A DNA stretch of 64,000 nt from SYIM01 sp041182885 (GCA_049423065.1 JBMSQB010000001.1:62001-126000), one strand, 5' to 3'; positions 8,711-18,343 are shown, numbered from the stretch's first letter. Translations and numbers: made by a program. The notes: generated from the sequence alone by a model not told the origin.

Positions 8711-9529
8711 TCAGGCAGGGTCTGCAAACTGCGCCGAGCGCTTTTCCAGTTGCGCGCGCACCGCTTCGCGCTGGTTGGGGCGTTCCATGATCGCGATCTG
8801 TGCGTCGGACTCGCGCTGCAGGCGGGTGGCCTGATTCCCGGAATAGGCGGCCGCCACCAGCGCCTTGCTGGCACGGATGGCGTCGGGGTTGCGCGAGGCG
8901 ATGTCCCGGGCCATGGCAAGCGCTGTGTCCAGCGGTGCATCGCTCAACTGGGTGGCGAGCCCCATCGAGACCGCCTCGGCGCCGCCGACCGTACGTCCGG
9001 TGTAGGCAAGGTCCCGAATCCGGTCGGCGGGCATCAGCTCAGGCAGCACAATGAACGCGCCCATGTCAGGGATGATCCCCCAGCGGATTTCCAGAAGTCC
9101 CAGCTTGGCCTCGGGCGATACGAGCCGGATGTCGGCGCCGAGGGCGATCTGCAGACCGCCGCCCAGGGCAGCGCCGTGGACGGCGGCGATGACGGGCACC
9201 GGAAGGCTCCGCCAGACCATCGCGGCATATTGCGGAACGTTGCAGTCTCCGTGCGAGCGGGGGCCCAGCCGCAGTGATGCAGCACTGTCGGCCTCGCCGG
9301 CCATGGCCTGGAAGCGCCCCATGTCGAGCCCGGCGCAGAAAGCCTTGCCCACACCCGACAGCACGACCGCCCGCAGGCCCGGCAGGGTGCGCAGCCGATC
9401 GCCCGTTGCGATCAGCGCGTCGAACATGGCGCTGTCAAGCGCGTTGAGCTTGTCTGGACGGTTGAGCCGGACGTCGGCCACCCCCTGGTCGATCGTGACC
9501 AGAACCCGCGTGTCGTCGATCGCTGACAT
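8711..9529 (-). CDS. Enoyl-CoA hydratase/isomerase (crotonase) family protein
   Basis: 272 residues from ATG at 9529 (MSAIDDTRVLV); the frame is open further upstream but that extension is low-quality sequence. Crotonase signatures: RPDKLNALDSAMFDAL, the oxyanion-hole segment SGVGKAFCAGLDMGRF, and PVPVIAAVHGAALGGGLQIALGAD. The catalytic region reads KLGLLEIRWGIIPDMGAF, so the second glutamate position of true hydratases is replaced by a Gly/Ile-rich stretch, as in many crotonases of unknown acyl-CoA substrate. Probably cytosolic acyl-CoA metabolism. It is 32 bases downstream of the thioredoxin gene on the same strand. Confidence 0.9.
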   Translation of the reverse strand: MSAIDDTRVLVTIDQGVADVRLNRPDKLNALDSAMFDALIATGDRLRTLPGLRAVVLSGVGKAFCAGLDMGRFQAMAGEADSAASLRLGPRSHGDCNVPQYAAMVWRSLPVPVIAAVHGAALGGGLQIALGADIRLVSPEAKLGLLEIRWGIIPDMGAFIVLPELMPADRIRDLAYTGRTVGGAEAVSMGLATQLSDAPLDTALAMARDIASRNPDAIRASKALVAAAYSGNQATRLQRESDAQIAIMERPNQREAVRAQLEKRSAQFADPA

Positions 9530-9561
9530 GTCCGGTTCTCCGGCTGCAATGCTGAAGTGGG

Positions 9562-10413
9562 TCAGTATAGGCCCGCGCTCAGCCGCCTGCGGTAGGTGCC
9601 AACGAGGGGTGGATCGCCGCACAACTCAAACGCCGCCAGCATGACCTTGCGCGCTGCGTCCTCACGAAATTTTCGGTCGCGGCCGATGATCTCCAGGCAT
9701 AAATCCATGCACGCTTGCCACCGGCTCTGCAGAAGCAGCCACTGTGCGAGCAGCAGCCGGTTCTCGAGAGTGTCGGAGGCTTCAAGCGCGCGCCGCAGCT
9801 CGCTTTCGTCTCGGCCGTGCTCGGGCAGCGCGGAGATGGCCTGCGCGGCGTCCAGCAGTTGCCCCACGGCCGCGAGCGCCAGGTCGCTTCGGGCTGCGAC
9901 GCGAAGCGGCTCGAACGCCGTGGCCGCATCGGTGCTTCGATTCATCGAGATCAGCAGTCGGACATAGTCGGCGCGGACTTTGTCCTGCGCCGGATTGATG
10001 GCCAGTGCGGTGGCGTAGGCGGAAGCTGCGTCCTCCAGGCGTCCCGCCGCCACCGCGTCCTGTGCCTCACGAACCTGATCGTCGCCCGGGCGGGGCAGAT
10101 GCGGCGCGAGAAAGGCGTGAATCTGGCCCTCCGGCTTGGCTCCGACAAAACTGTCTACCGGTGCCCCATCACGAAACAACATCACCAGCGGGATGCTGCG
10201 GACCCGGAAACGGGCTGAGAGCTGTGGGTTCTCATCAGAGTTGATCTTGACCAGCCGGACCTGGCCCTCCAGCGCCTTTTCCACCCGCTCGAGCGCAGGG
10301 CCAAGCATCCGGCAGGGGCCGCACCACGGCGCCCAGAAGTCGACCAGAACGGGTTGGGTAAAGGAGGCGCGAATGACTTCGCTTTCGAAGGATTGTTCGT
10401 TGACGTCGATCAT
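9562..10413 (-). CDS. cnoX: Thioredoxin-domain co-chaperone, CnoX/YbbN-like
   Basis: 283 residues: an N-terminal thioredoxin fold (about 1-105) with redox motif WCGPC (Cys31, Cys34), cis-Pro region RSIPLVMLF, and a C-terminal helical TPR-like region of about 170 residues (AQDAVAAGRLEDAASAYATA and similar). That domain pairing and length match CnoX (formerly YbbN), which protects clients from oxidative aggregation and hands them to GroEL/DnaK. Family knowledge: E. coli CnoX lacks the CxxC and is redox-inactive, whereas alphaproteobacterial CnoX keeps it; this protein keeps it, so reductase activity is expected. It is divergent from an FtsX-type permease resembling YbbP, which is also near ybbN in E. 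coli. Confidence 0.88.
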   Translation of the reverse strand: MIDVNEQSFESEVIRASFTQPVLVDFWAPWCGPCRMLGPALERVEKALEGQVRLVKINSDENPQLSARFRVRSIPLVMLFRDGAPVDSFVGAKPEGQIHAFLAPHLPRPGDDQVREAQDAVAAGRLEDAASAYATALAINPAQDKVRADYVRLLISMNRSTDAATAFEPLRVAARSDLALAAVGQLLDAAQAISALPEHGRDESELRRALEASDTLENRLLLAQWLLLQSRWQACMDLCLEIIGRDRKFREDAARKVMLAAFELCGDPPLVGTYRRRLSAGLY

Positions 10414-10527
10414 GGAAGTGTTGGAGAAGACAGGTTGATTGGCTGAGGTGCTGCGTCATCCTTGTCGATTTTAGGGCGAGCGGCGCAGCCTTCAAGTGTC
10501 CCGGGTATCCTCCAGGGCAATCCCATC

Positions 10528-13014
10528 ATGAATGATCTCTCGTTATCTTTGCGCCTGGCGGCGCGCGACTGGCGTGCGGGCGAACTTCGCCTGCTGATTG
10601 CTGCGCTGGTGATCGCGGTGGCCGCGATTGCAAGTGTGGGTCTGTTCGTCGATCGGATGCGCACCGCCCTGTCCCTTCAGGCGCGCCAGCTGCTGGGCGC
10701 CGATCTGGTGCTGGCGGCGGGCCGAGAGCCCGATGCCGCGCTGTTGCGCGAGGCCTCCTCGGCGTCGCTCGCGGTGGTTCGAACCGTGTCTTTTCCGAGC
10801 ATGGCGCTGGCCGGCGAGCGTTCAATTCTCGTCTCGCTCAAGGCGGTCGAGCAAGGCTATCCGCTGCGTGGCGCAATTCGGGTCGCCACCCAGCCGGGTG
10901 CACCGGACGCGCCGGCCGAGTCGATTCCCGCACGCGGCGAGGCCTGGGTGGACGCGTCGCTCCTTTCGCCGCTCGAGATCAATGTGGGCGACCGGATTGA
11001 ACTGGGTGACAGATCCTTTCGGGTCACACGGCTGGTCACCCTCGAACCTGACCGTGGCGCGAGCTTCGTCAATTTCGCCCCGCGGGTGCTGATTGCGCTG
11101 GATGATCTTGCGGCAACCGGTCTTGTCCAGCCGGCCAGCCGGGTCAGCTGGCGGCTGCTGGTGGCGGGCTCAGCCGAGGCCGTCGGGCGCTTCGAGCAGC
11201 GTGTCCGTGAATTCGCCAGTCAGAATCTCCGGATCGAAACGGTAGACAACGGACGCCCCGAGCTCGGCGCCACGCTTAACCGCGCGGAGCGCTTCCTGTC
11301 GCTGGTTGCGCTACTGACCGTTCTGATTGCAGCAGTGGCGATCGCCCTTGGGGCGCGCCGATTCGCTGAACGGCATCTGGATGGCTGCGCGGTCATGAAG
11401 GCAGCCGGTCTGGGTCAACGGCGACTGGTGCGGCTCCTTCTGCTCGAATTGCTCTGGGTCGGGATAGTGGGCGGGCTGGTGGGTGCGGCCCTGGGCGCGG
11501 TGTTCCAGCAGTTTCTGGCTGATGCGGTCGCACCGATGCTGGGTGTGAGGCTGCCAGCGCCCGGGTGGATGCCGTTTGCGCAGGCGCTGATCACCGGCCT
11601 CATCCTTCTCCTGGGGTTCGGTGGCTGGCCCGTTCTGAGACTGGCCGGCGTACCGCCCCTGCGCGTGTTGCGACGCGAGTACGCGCCTGCGCGCGCCAAC
11701 CTTTGGGGCGCAGTGGTGGTGGCTGTTCTGGCGTTTTCGACGCTGCTTGCGTGGCTTGCTGGCGACCGTCAGCTGGCCCTGATTGCTGCGGGTGGGTTCG
11801 CTTTAGCCACCCTGATGTTCATTGCGGTATCGGCGCTGGCCGTCTGGGTGGTCACCCTGATCCGGCGCGTGGGCCCGGTGGCACGTCGTCCGCTGCTCCG
11901 CCTTTCAATCGCGTCCTGGAGCCGCCGGCGCGCGCTTGCGATCGCCCAGACCGCCGCGCTTTCAGCCGGCATCATGGCGCTGCTGCTCCTCACCATCACG
12001 CGGACCGACCTGATCGACGCCTGGCGTCGCGCGAGTCCGCCTGATGCGCCCAACCGATTCATCATCAATATCCAGCCGGATCAGCGCGAAGCGGTCGAAC
12101 AGGCGCTGGCGGCAGGGCGCATTGCTGCCGACCTGCAGCCCATGGTGCGCGGGCGGCTGATCGAGGTGAATGGAAAAGACGCCACGCAGCATGTTCCGGC
12201 GGGGGAGCGCGCGCAACGTCTCGTCGAGCGCGAGTTCAACCTCTCCTACGGCTCGCAGCCGCCCGCTCACAACACGGTCGTGGCCGGGCGCTGGTTCGAT
12301 GCGTCGGCGATGGAGGTCTCGGCGGAACTGGGCATCCTGAAGACACTGGGCCTCAAGATGGGCGATACGGTGGTGTTCGATGTGGCCGGAGAGCGGGTCG
12401 AGGTACGCATCACCAGCGTTCGCAAACTCGCCTGGGATTCCATGCGTGCGAACTTCTTCATGATCCTGTCGCCGGCTGCGCTTGACGATCGGCCCACCAC
12501 CTTCCTCACCGCGTTCCATCTGCCGGCTGCCTCGCCGGCACTGGATCGGCAACTGGTCCGTCGATTCCCCAACCTCACGGTGTTCGACACCGGACATCTG
12601 GTGCGGCAGGTGCAGCTGATGCTCGATCAGGTGGTTGCAGCGGTGCAGTTTCTGTTTGTGCTCACGCTCGCCGCAGGACTCACCGTGCTCTGGGGGGCGT
12701 TGCTGTCATCGAGAGACGAGCGGATCCGTGAGGCTGCGCTCATGCGTTCGCTGGGCGCCTCGTCGCGTTTCCTGTCGCGGGCGCAGCATGCGGAGCTTGC
12801 GTTCGGCGGCGCGCTGGCCGGACTGCTGGGCGCGGTGGGTGCCATCGCTGTGGGCTGGACGCTGGCCGAGGTGATCTTTGAATTCGACTATCAGCCGCGC
12901 TGGCAGGTGATCCCCATGGCCATGGCTGCCACCGCATTCCTCACGGTGCTCGCGGGCTGGCTGGGGCTGCGCGGCGTGCTGCGCGCGCCGGTTCGCACGA
13001 GTCTTTCCTCATGA
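10528..13014 (+). CDS. FtsX-type ABC transporter permease, YbbP-like
   Basis: 828 residues from ATG at 10528 (MNDLSLSLRLAARDW). The frame is open 22 codons further upstream without a better start. Architecture: an N-terminal helix (IAALVIAVAAIASVGLFVDRM), a large periplasmic domain, a first FtsX membrane block near 270-400 (SLVALLTVLIAAVAIALGARRF, LLLLELLWVGIVGGLVGAALGA), further helices at 420-470, a second periplasmic region, and a C-terminal FtsX block (LFVLTLAAGLTVLWGALL). This double-FtsX layout matches YbbP and MacB-like permeases that extract lipophilic cargo rather than classical importers. No ATPase gene (YbbA/LolD type) is adjacent. The stop overlaps the globin start by 4 bases. Confidence 0.86.
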   Translation: MNDLSLSLRLAARDWRAGELRLLIAALVIAVAAIASVGLFVDRMRTALSLQARQLLGADLVLAAGREPDAALLREASSASLAVVRTVSFPSMALAGERSILVSLKAVEQGYPLRGAIRVATQPGAPDAPAESIPARGEAWVDASLLSPLEINVGDRIELGDRSFRVTRLVTLEPDRGASFVNFAPRVLIALDDLAATGLVQPASRVSWRLLVAGSAEAVGRFEQRVREFASQNLRIETVDNGRPELGATLNRAERFLSLVALLTVLIAAVAIALGARRFAERHLDGCAVMKAAGLGQRRLVRLLLLELLWVGIVGGLVGAALGAVFQQFLADAVAPMLGVRLPAPGWMPFAQALITGLILLLGFGGWPVLRLAGVPPLRVLRREYAPARANLWGAVVVAVLAFSTLLAWLAGDRQLALIAAGGFALATLMFIAVSALAVWVVTLIRRVGPVARRPLLRLSIASWSRRRALAIAQTAALSAGIMALLLLTITRTDLIDAWRRASPPDAPNRFIINIQPDQREAVEQALAAGRIAADLQPMVRGRLIEVNGKDATQHVPAGERAQRLVEREFNLSYGSQPPAHNTVVAGRWFDASAMEVSAELGILKTLGLKMGDTVVFDVAGERVEVRITSVRKLAWDSMRANFFMILSPAALDDRPTTFLTAFHLPAASPALDRQLVRRFPNLTVFDTGHLVRQVQLMLDQVVAAVQFLFVLTLAAGLTVLWGALLSSRDERIREAALMRSLGASSRFLSRAQHAELAFGGALAGLLGAVGAIAVGWTLAEVIFEFDYQPRWQVIPMAMAATAFLTVLAGWLGLRGVLRAPVRTSLSS

Positions 13015-13400
13015 GTGACGATTCCACGGCATTCGATGCGCTGGGCGGAGAATCCGCTGTGCGGGCGCTGGTCGACCGCTTTTACGATCTGATGGACCTG
13101 GAAGCCGACTACGCCGGCATCCGTGCGCTGCATCCGCCCGAACTCGATTCTTCGCGCGACAAGTTGTTCTGGTTTCTGTGTGGCTGGCTGGGTGGGCCGT
13201 CGCACTATGTCGAGCGGTTCGGCCATCCGCGGCTGCGCGCCCGCCATCTGCCATTTGCCATTGGCATCCGTGAACGCGATCAGTGGCTCGCCTGCATGGC
13301 GCAGGCGATGAGGGAGCTCGACATTGATCCTGCGCTGAGCGAGCGGTTGTCCGAAGCCTTCCACGGCACGGCCGACTGGATGCGCAACCGTGCCGGCTGA
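13011..13400 (+). CDS. Truncated haemoglobin, group II-like
   Basis: 129 residues, the size of 2-on-2 globins. Visible features: the N-terminal ALGGESAVRALVDRFYDLM helix A/B with Tyr at the B10-like position, the DKLFWFLCGWLGGP C/E region, the proximal-histidine helix LRARHLPFAIG, and the conserved Trp of helix G in RDQWLACM. Group II globins bind O2/NO and are linked to nitrosative or oxidative stress. The ATG lies inside the last codons of the permease gene (ATGA-type overlap), so it is translationally coupled to that transporter, an unusual pairing. Confidence 0.92.
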   Translation: MSDDSTAFDALGGESAVRALVDRFYDLMDLEADYAGIRALHPPELDSSRDKLFWFLCGWLGGPSHYVERFGHPRLRARHLPFAIGIRERDQWLACMAQAMRELDIDPALSERLSEAFHGTADWMRNRAG

Positions 13401-13434
13401 CAACCCCCGCGGGGCTGGCTGTAGCCGTGTAAGC

Positions 13435-13470
13435 GAAGCCTTCCCGGGCGTTGCGCCCCGAAAGGCCTTC
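13435..13470 (+). terminator. Hairpin between converging globin and DUF442 genes
   Basis: A long inverted repeat, GAAGCCTTcCCGGGCG ... CGCCCCGaaAGGCCTTC with a 3-base loop, lies 35 bases after the globin stop and 42 bases before the stop of the converging gene. There is no T-run, so it may be a bidirectional attenuator or a repeat element rather than a strict intrinsic terminator. Confidence 0.5.
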
Positions 13471-13511
13471 AGGTACAGACCGGGGGTTTGAACGCGTGCC
13501 TCAATCGTTGG

Positions 13512-13844
13512 CTAGCCCGCGCTTTTGGCGAGCGAGTACACCGTCGTGCTTCGCGCGCCCGAGCGGCAGTAGGCGAGGATCGGCTTGGGCAGGCGGGCGA
13601 GTTCCTGCTTGAGCGTGACTGCTGCACCCTCGGCCGGGTAGGCTGCCCCGACTGGCAGATAGACATATTGCAGCCCCGCAGCGACGGCTGCGGCCTGCAT
13701 TTGCGCGCTGGGTGTCTGAGCGGAATCTTCGCCATCCGGGCGATTGTTGATGACGCTGCGAAACCCTGCGTCGGCAAGCTGCTTCATGTGTTCGGGGGCC
13801 AACTGGCCGGCAACCGCGTAGTCGCTGTCGATGTAGCGAATCAT
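13512..13844 (-). CDS. TIGR01244/DUF442 dual-specificity-phosphatase-like protein
   Basis: 110 residues. The N-terminus (YIDSDYAVAGQLAPEHM, then GFRSVINNRPDGED) and the active-site loop AYCRSGARST (a CxxxxxR P-loop like those of DSP phosphatases and rhodaneses) identify the DUF442 family, also annotated as beta-lactamase-hydrolase-like phosphatase or TIGR01244 sulfur transferase. In many bacteria the domain is fused to a metallo-beta-lactamase (Blh/ETHE1-like) in sulfide detoxification; here it stands alone. No signal peptide. Substrate unknown. Confidence 0.85.
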   Translation of the reverse strand: MIRYIDSDYAVAGQLAPEHMKQLADAGFRSVINNRPDGEDSAQTPSAQMQAAAVAAGLQYVYLPVGAAYPAEGAAVTLKQELARLPKPILAYCRSGARSTTVYSLAKSAG

Positions 13845-13948
13845 GATGGTCCTGTCTCGTGGAGATCGATGTTTATTTTACCGGGTGAAGCGCGGATTCC
13901 GCATGGTGAAATTTCGATGTTGCCTCGCAGCGTTAATTTGTCTCGTTG

Positions 13949-14030
13949 TGAAAAACTATTTTTCAATATATGAAATACAGATATAAACTATTGATTTATA
14001 TATATTTATTAGATAGTTGATTTTTATTCT
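13949..14030 (+). promoter_or_regulatory. AT-rich promoter region of isocitrate lyase with operator-like palindrome
   Basis: In an otherwise GC-rich window, about 80 bases here are almost entirely A/T. At 13949-13965 there is a perfect palindrome TGAAAAA-CTA-TTTTTCA (7-base arms). A second inverted pair, AACTAT at 13986-13991 and ATAGTT at 14013-14018, and a repeated AAACTATT (13953 and 13985) follow. This looks like promoter elements with one or two regulator sites controlling the glyoxylate-shunt gene downstream. The exact -10/-35 cannot be chosen with confidence because several AT-rich hexamers compete. Confidence 0.6.
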
Positions 14031-14102
14031 TTCTTCCCGCTTCGCAGCATGCGCGCCCCTAAGCTGAAGGCTGTCTCTAACCTGCCTCTCCAGGAGCCCC
14101 GC

Positions 14103-15425
<1,323 letters not shown>

Positions 15426-15443
15426 TCGGTGCAATCAGCCTGA

Positions 15444-15479
15444 AACCGCCCCTGGTCGCGCAGGCGCCGGGGGCGGCTT
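15444..15479 (+). terminator. GC-rich hairpin between converging aceA and Bug-protein genes
   Basis: CCGCCCCTGG and CCGGGGGCGG are near-perfect inverted arms separated by 11 bases, 20 bases after the aceA stop and just before the converging gene's stop. It is AA-flanked on the left and CTT-flanked on the right, so it may terminate in both directions. Confidence 0.6.
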
Positions 15480-15483
15480 CAAG

Positions 15484-16458
15484 TCAGTCGAGCTTGGCGC
15501 CCGAGTCTTTCACCACCTTGGCCCACTTGGCTATTTCGGCATCTACGAATTTGCCCATGTCTTCGGGCGACTGGCCCCCGGCCTCTGCGCCCAGACTCTC
15601 CCAGATCCCTTTCAACTCGGCGCCAGAAAGCGCCTTGGCGATTTCCTGCTGCAACCGATTGACGATGTCGCGCGGCGTGCCGGCGGGCGCCCACACTGCG
15701 TACCAGGTGCGTGCGTCGTAGCCCTTCACTCCGAGTTCATCAAGCGTAGGAATGTCAGGAAGCGCAAACGAGCGCTTGGCCGATGACACAGCAAGCGGAA
15801 TCAGACGTCCCGATTTGATGTGCTGAATCGAACTGCCCATGCCGTCAAACATGAAGTCGACCTGGCCTGCGAGCAGGTCCTGCATGGCTGGGCCGGCGCC
15901 CCGGTAAGGGATGTGGGCAGCAAAGCTCCCGGTAAGCGTCTTCCAGAGTTCTACCGTGAGGTGATGCGTGGTGCCGTTGCCGGCCGAGGCGTAATTGAGT
16001 CTGCCCGGGTTGGCCTTTACATATTCTGCAAAGCTTGCGTAGCTGCGTGCCGCCACCCGCTGCGGGTTCACCACCACGACATTGGGCACGTACGAAAGCA
16101 CGGTAACGGGCGTCAGATCTTTCTGCAGGTCATAACCCAGCCGCGGATACATGCTCACTGCAATCGTGTGATGCACCGCACCCACCAGAAGCGTGTAGCC
16201 GTCCGGAGCCGACTTGGCGGCCACCTCGGCGCCCAGCGTGCCGCCTGCGCCGCCGCGGTTATCAATGACGAATGACTGCCCCAGGTTTGCCGACAGCACC
16301 TTGGTGAGCGGGCGTGCAAACGCGTCGGTGCCACCGCCGGGCGGGAAGGGCACGACCAGGCGCACCGGTTTGGTTGGATAGCTCTGCGCCTGAATGGAAA
16401 ATGGCGACACGAGCGCAAGGGTCGCTGCGACGCTCAACAGCAATCGACGATTCTTCAA
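15484..16458 (-). CDS. Bug/TctC-family periplasmic solute-binding protein
   Basis: 324 residues from a TTG start at 16458, chosen because AGAGGAGA lies 6 bases before it and the basic-hydrophobic signal peptide begins right there (LKNRRLLLSVAATLALV, cleavage after IQAQ). Family hallmarks: YPTKPVRLVVPFPPGGGTD at the mature N-terminus, VIDNRGGAGGTLGAE, and the AGTPRDIVNRLQQE segment. These proteins bind carboxylated ligands for tripartite tricarboxylate transporters and are hugely expanded in Burkholderiales, often as orphans. No tctA/tctB membrane genes are adjacent, so its transporter partner, if any, is elsewhere. Confidence 0.93.
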   Translation of the reverse strand: MKNRRLLLSVAATLALVSPFSIQAQSYPTKPVRLVVPFPPGGGTDAFARPLTKVLSANLGQSFVIDNRGGAGGTLGAEVAAKSAPDGYTLLVGAVHHTIAVSMYPRLGYDLQKDLTPVTVLSYVPNVVVVNPQRVAARSYASFAEYVKANPGRLNYASAGNGTTHHLTVELWKTLTGSFAAHIPYRGAGPAMQDLLAGQVDFMFDGMGSSIQHIKSGRLIPLAVSSAKRSFALPDIPTLDELGVKGYDARTWYAVWAPAGTPRDIVNRLQQEIAKALSGAELKGIWESLGAEAGGQSPEDMGKFVDAEIAKWAKVVKDSGAKLD

Positions 16459-16672
16459 GGCGGTCTCCTCTCTGCTTGAATCGGCCGGATGATAGAGCAA
16501 TCCCTGATCGGTGCAGCAATTCCGGGGGTTGTGGCAGGCGTTGTCGCCGCGCGACGGCCCCGCGTGGGACGGTCGATCATCCGGACTAGGCTTTCACGCT
16601 CAAGCTGCGGCGAGCCGCGCCGATCCTGGGCGTTTGCGTGATCGCGCGCCTGGCCTAGACCACTCTGACGAA

Positions 16673-16701
16673 TTGTCCATATCGGCTCGGATCTCTCTAA
16701 T
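16673..16701 (+). promoter_or_regulatory. sigma70-like promoter of the Tad pilus operon
   Basis: TTGTCC (16673-16678) and TCTAAT (16696-16701) are separated by exactly 17 bases. Transcription would begin near 16708, giving a leader of about 24 bases that contains AAGGAGAT (16721-16728) just before the pilin ATG at 16732. The rest of the 270-base gap upstream (16459-16672) shows no gene that I can support. Confidence 0.6.
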
Positions 16702-16731
16702 GGGTTCGTCGTTTCCACCCAAGGAGATCCC

Positions 16732-17016
16732 ATGAAATCACCCGCTTCCGGTCTGTTCGCGTTCCGATCCCATCGCCAGGCGGGCCAGGGCATGACCGAA
16801 TACCTCATTGTGGTCGCGCTCATTGCCGTGGCGGCTATCGGCGTCTACAGCCTCTTCGGTCAGACACTGCGCAGCCAGACCGCTGGGCTCGCCATGGAAA
16901 TCTCGGGTCAGTCCTCGAGCACGGCAGTTTCCTCTGCACAGGGCAGTGCGAGCAGCGCGCAGTCGTCTTCGTCGCAGCGAAAGGGCCTGGGCAACTATGG
17001 GCTCGACAACCAATAG
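16732..17016 (+). CDS. Flp-type IVb pilin
   Basis: 94 residues. A basic leader ending RQAG is followed by QGMTEYLIVVALIAVAAIG: cleavage after Gly would leave a mature N-terminus with Glu at +5 and Tyr at +6, the EY hallmark of Flp pilins, then one hydrophobic helix. The C-terminal half is a Ser/Gln-rich, low-complexity tail with no cysteines, longer than in classical Flp (about 50-60 mature residues). AAGGAGAT precedes the ATG by 3 bases. It is the first gene of the Tad operon and the presumed major pilus subunit; processing needs a prepilin peptidase not encoded in this window. Confidence 0.87.
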   Translation: MKSPASGLFAFRSHRQAGQGMTEYLIVVALIAVAAIGVYSLFGQTLRSQTAGLAMEISGQSSSTAVSSAQGSASSAQSSSSQRKGLGNYGLDNQ

Positions 17017-18343
17017 CCGCCGGCGGCGCGCGCAGTCTGGGCAGGCGCTGGTCTTGGCCCTGCTGCTGATCGTGGGCGGAGCTTTTCTCCTCCTTGCGGT
17101 GTTCAGCAGCGGCCGTGTCCTTGCCACCCGTCAGAGTCTCAACGACGCGGCCGATGCCGCTGCGCTGAGCGCCGCCACCTGGCGCGCCCGTGTCCTCAAC
17201 TATGCCGCCTACACCAACCGGGCAATGGTCGCCCAGGAAGTGGCGCTGGCGCAGGCGGTCACCATCGCGTCCTGGGCCCGCTACTTCGATGCGCTTGCCG
17301 CCAACGCCGAGTCTGCCGCTGCGGCTTATCCACCGGCGGCGCTTGCCCTGGCAGCAATCGCCTCCGGAGCCGATGTTGCGCGTGCCGCAACCGAGCAGGC
17401 AGCATCCGCCGAGCTGGAATGGCGGGCACATGAACAACTCGGCTACAAGGTCTGGCTTGAGCGAAGCCAGGCAGCGCTGCTGAGGTCCGCGCAGGTGTTC
17501 GGATTGGGCGCCATCGCCAACGAAGTGGTGCGCAGCGGCGACCCCCGTTTTTTCGCCTTTGCGCTGGGTGATGCCGGTGCGTTTGCTGCGTTCGCGCAGC
17601 CGCAGGTGGGCGCTGAAGACAAGGCAAGGTTTCGCGAGGTGGTGCTCCAATCCCTCGACCCCTTCACCGCCAGCCCGCGAAGCGCAGATCACCGGCTGCC
17701 GCTGCCGTCCTCGTGCGTGGGGCGAAGCGCAGACCTTGACAAGTGGACACTGTGGCTTCGCCGCCGAGGGGGCACTGCGCTTCACGAATCCCTCGAAACC
17801 TGGTCTGCCGTTGACACGCTTTCGCTTCACGACTGGCGGGCAGGCGGCTTTCTCGGGCTCGGTGCATGCCGCGATCGCGAGGCGGCGGCGGCGGGCTGGG
17901 GGAGCGCAGGTGCCGCCCCAGCCTGGAACGACCCGCAGTTGCAGAGCGCGTACACCAATCCCGGCGCGACCGCGCTGGCGCTCTTCGGAGCATCCAGCGA
18001 TACGGCCTCGCTCGCAGGCCTCCCGAAGGTCCACGATCTGGGTGCCCAGATCCGACTCGGCGAGGCGCCTGCAGTGTCCCAGTTGGCGGTGCTGGCGCGG
18101 ATCGAGGTGCGCGACATCGGAACCGCCGATGCGCTTGCGGTCACCAAAGGTCGGATGCAGCTCAGTGACGGTGACCATGGCCGCTACCTCTGGGCGCTCG
18201 CGGCAGCCGAGGTCTATTTCAGCCCACCGCCCGAGGCCTCCACACCGGCACAGCTTCCCAGCCTGTTCAGTCCGTTCTGGCAGGCGCGACTCATTTCGCC
18301 CACGGAGGCGCATCGTGCAGCGGCGGCAACCTATGCGCGCTAA
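16997..18343 (+). CDS. TadG-like Tad-operon membrane protein
   Basis: 448 residues from ATG at 16997, inside the last 20 bases of the pilin gene. After a short basic N-terminus comes SGQALVLALLLIVGGAFLLLAV, the conserved membrane anchor of TadG/TadE-like proteins, then RVLATRQSLNDAADAAALSAAT, a typical Tad-domain continuation. The rest is an extracytoplasmic Ala-rich domain without recognised catalytic motifs. TadE/F/G proteins are pseudopilin-like or anchor the pilus. The open frame continues upstream to 16808, but that part overlaps the pilin gene and is a shadow. Confidence 0.8.
   Translation: MGSTTNSRRRRAQSGQALVLALLLIVGGAFLLLAVFSSGRVLATRQSLNDAADAAALSAATWRARVLNYAAYTNRAMVAQEVALAQAVTIASWARYFDALAANAESAAAAYPPAALALAAIASGADVARAATEQAASAELEWRAHEQLGYKVWLERSQAALLRSAQVFGLGAIANEVVRSGDPRFFAFALGDAGAFAAFAQPQVGAEDKARFREVVLQSLDPFTASPRSADHRLPLPSSCVGRSADLDKWTLWLRRRGGTALHESLETWSAVDTLSLHDWRAGGFLGLGACRDREAAAAGWGSAGAAPAWNDPQLQSAYTNPGATALALFGASSDTASLAGLPKVHDLGAQIRLGEAPAVSQLAVLARIEVRDIGTADALAVTKGRMQLSDGDHGRYLWALAAAEVYFSPPPEASTPAQLPSLFSPFWQARLISPTEAHRAAAATYAR

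Noticed and set aside
16835..18313. 492-codon minus-strand frame opposite the TadG-like gene
   Set aside because: Shadow. The plus-strand frame contains the TadG anchor, and flanking Tad genes are all on the plus strand.
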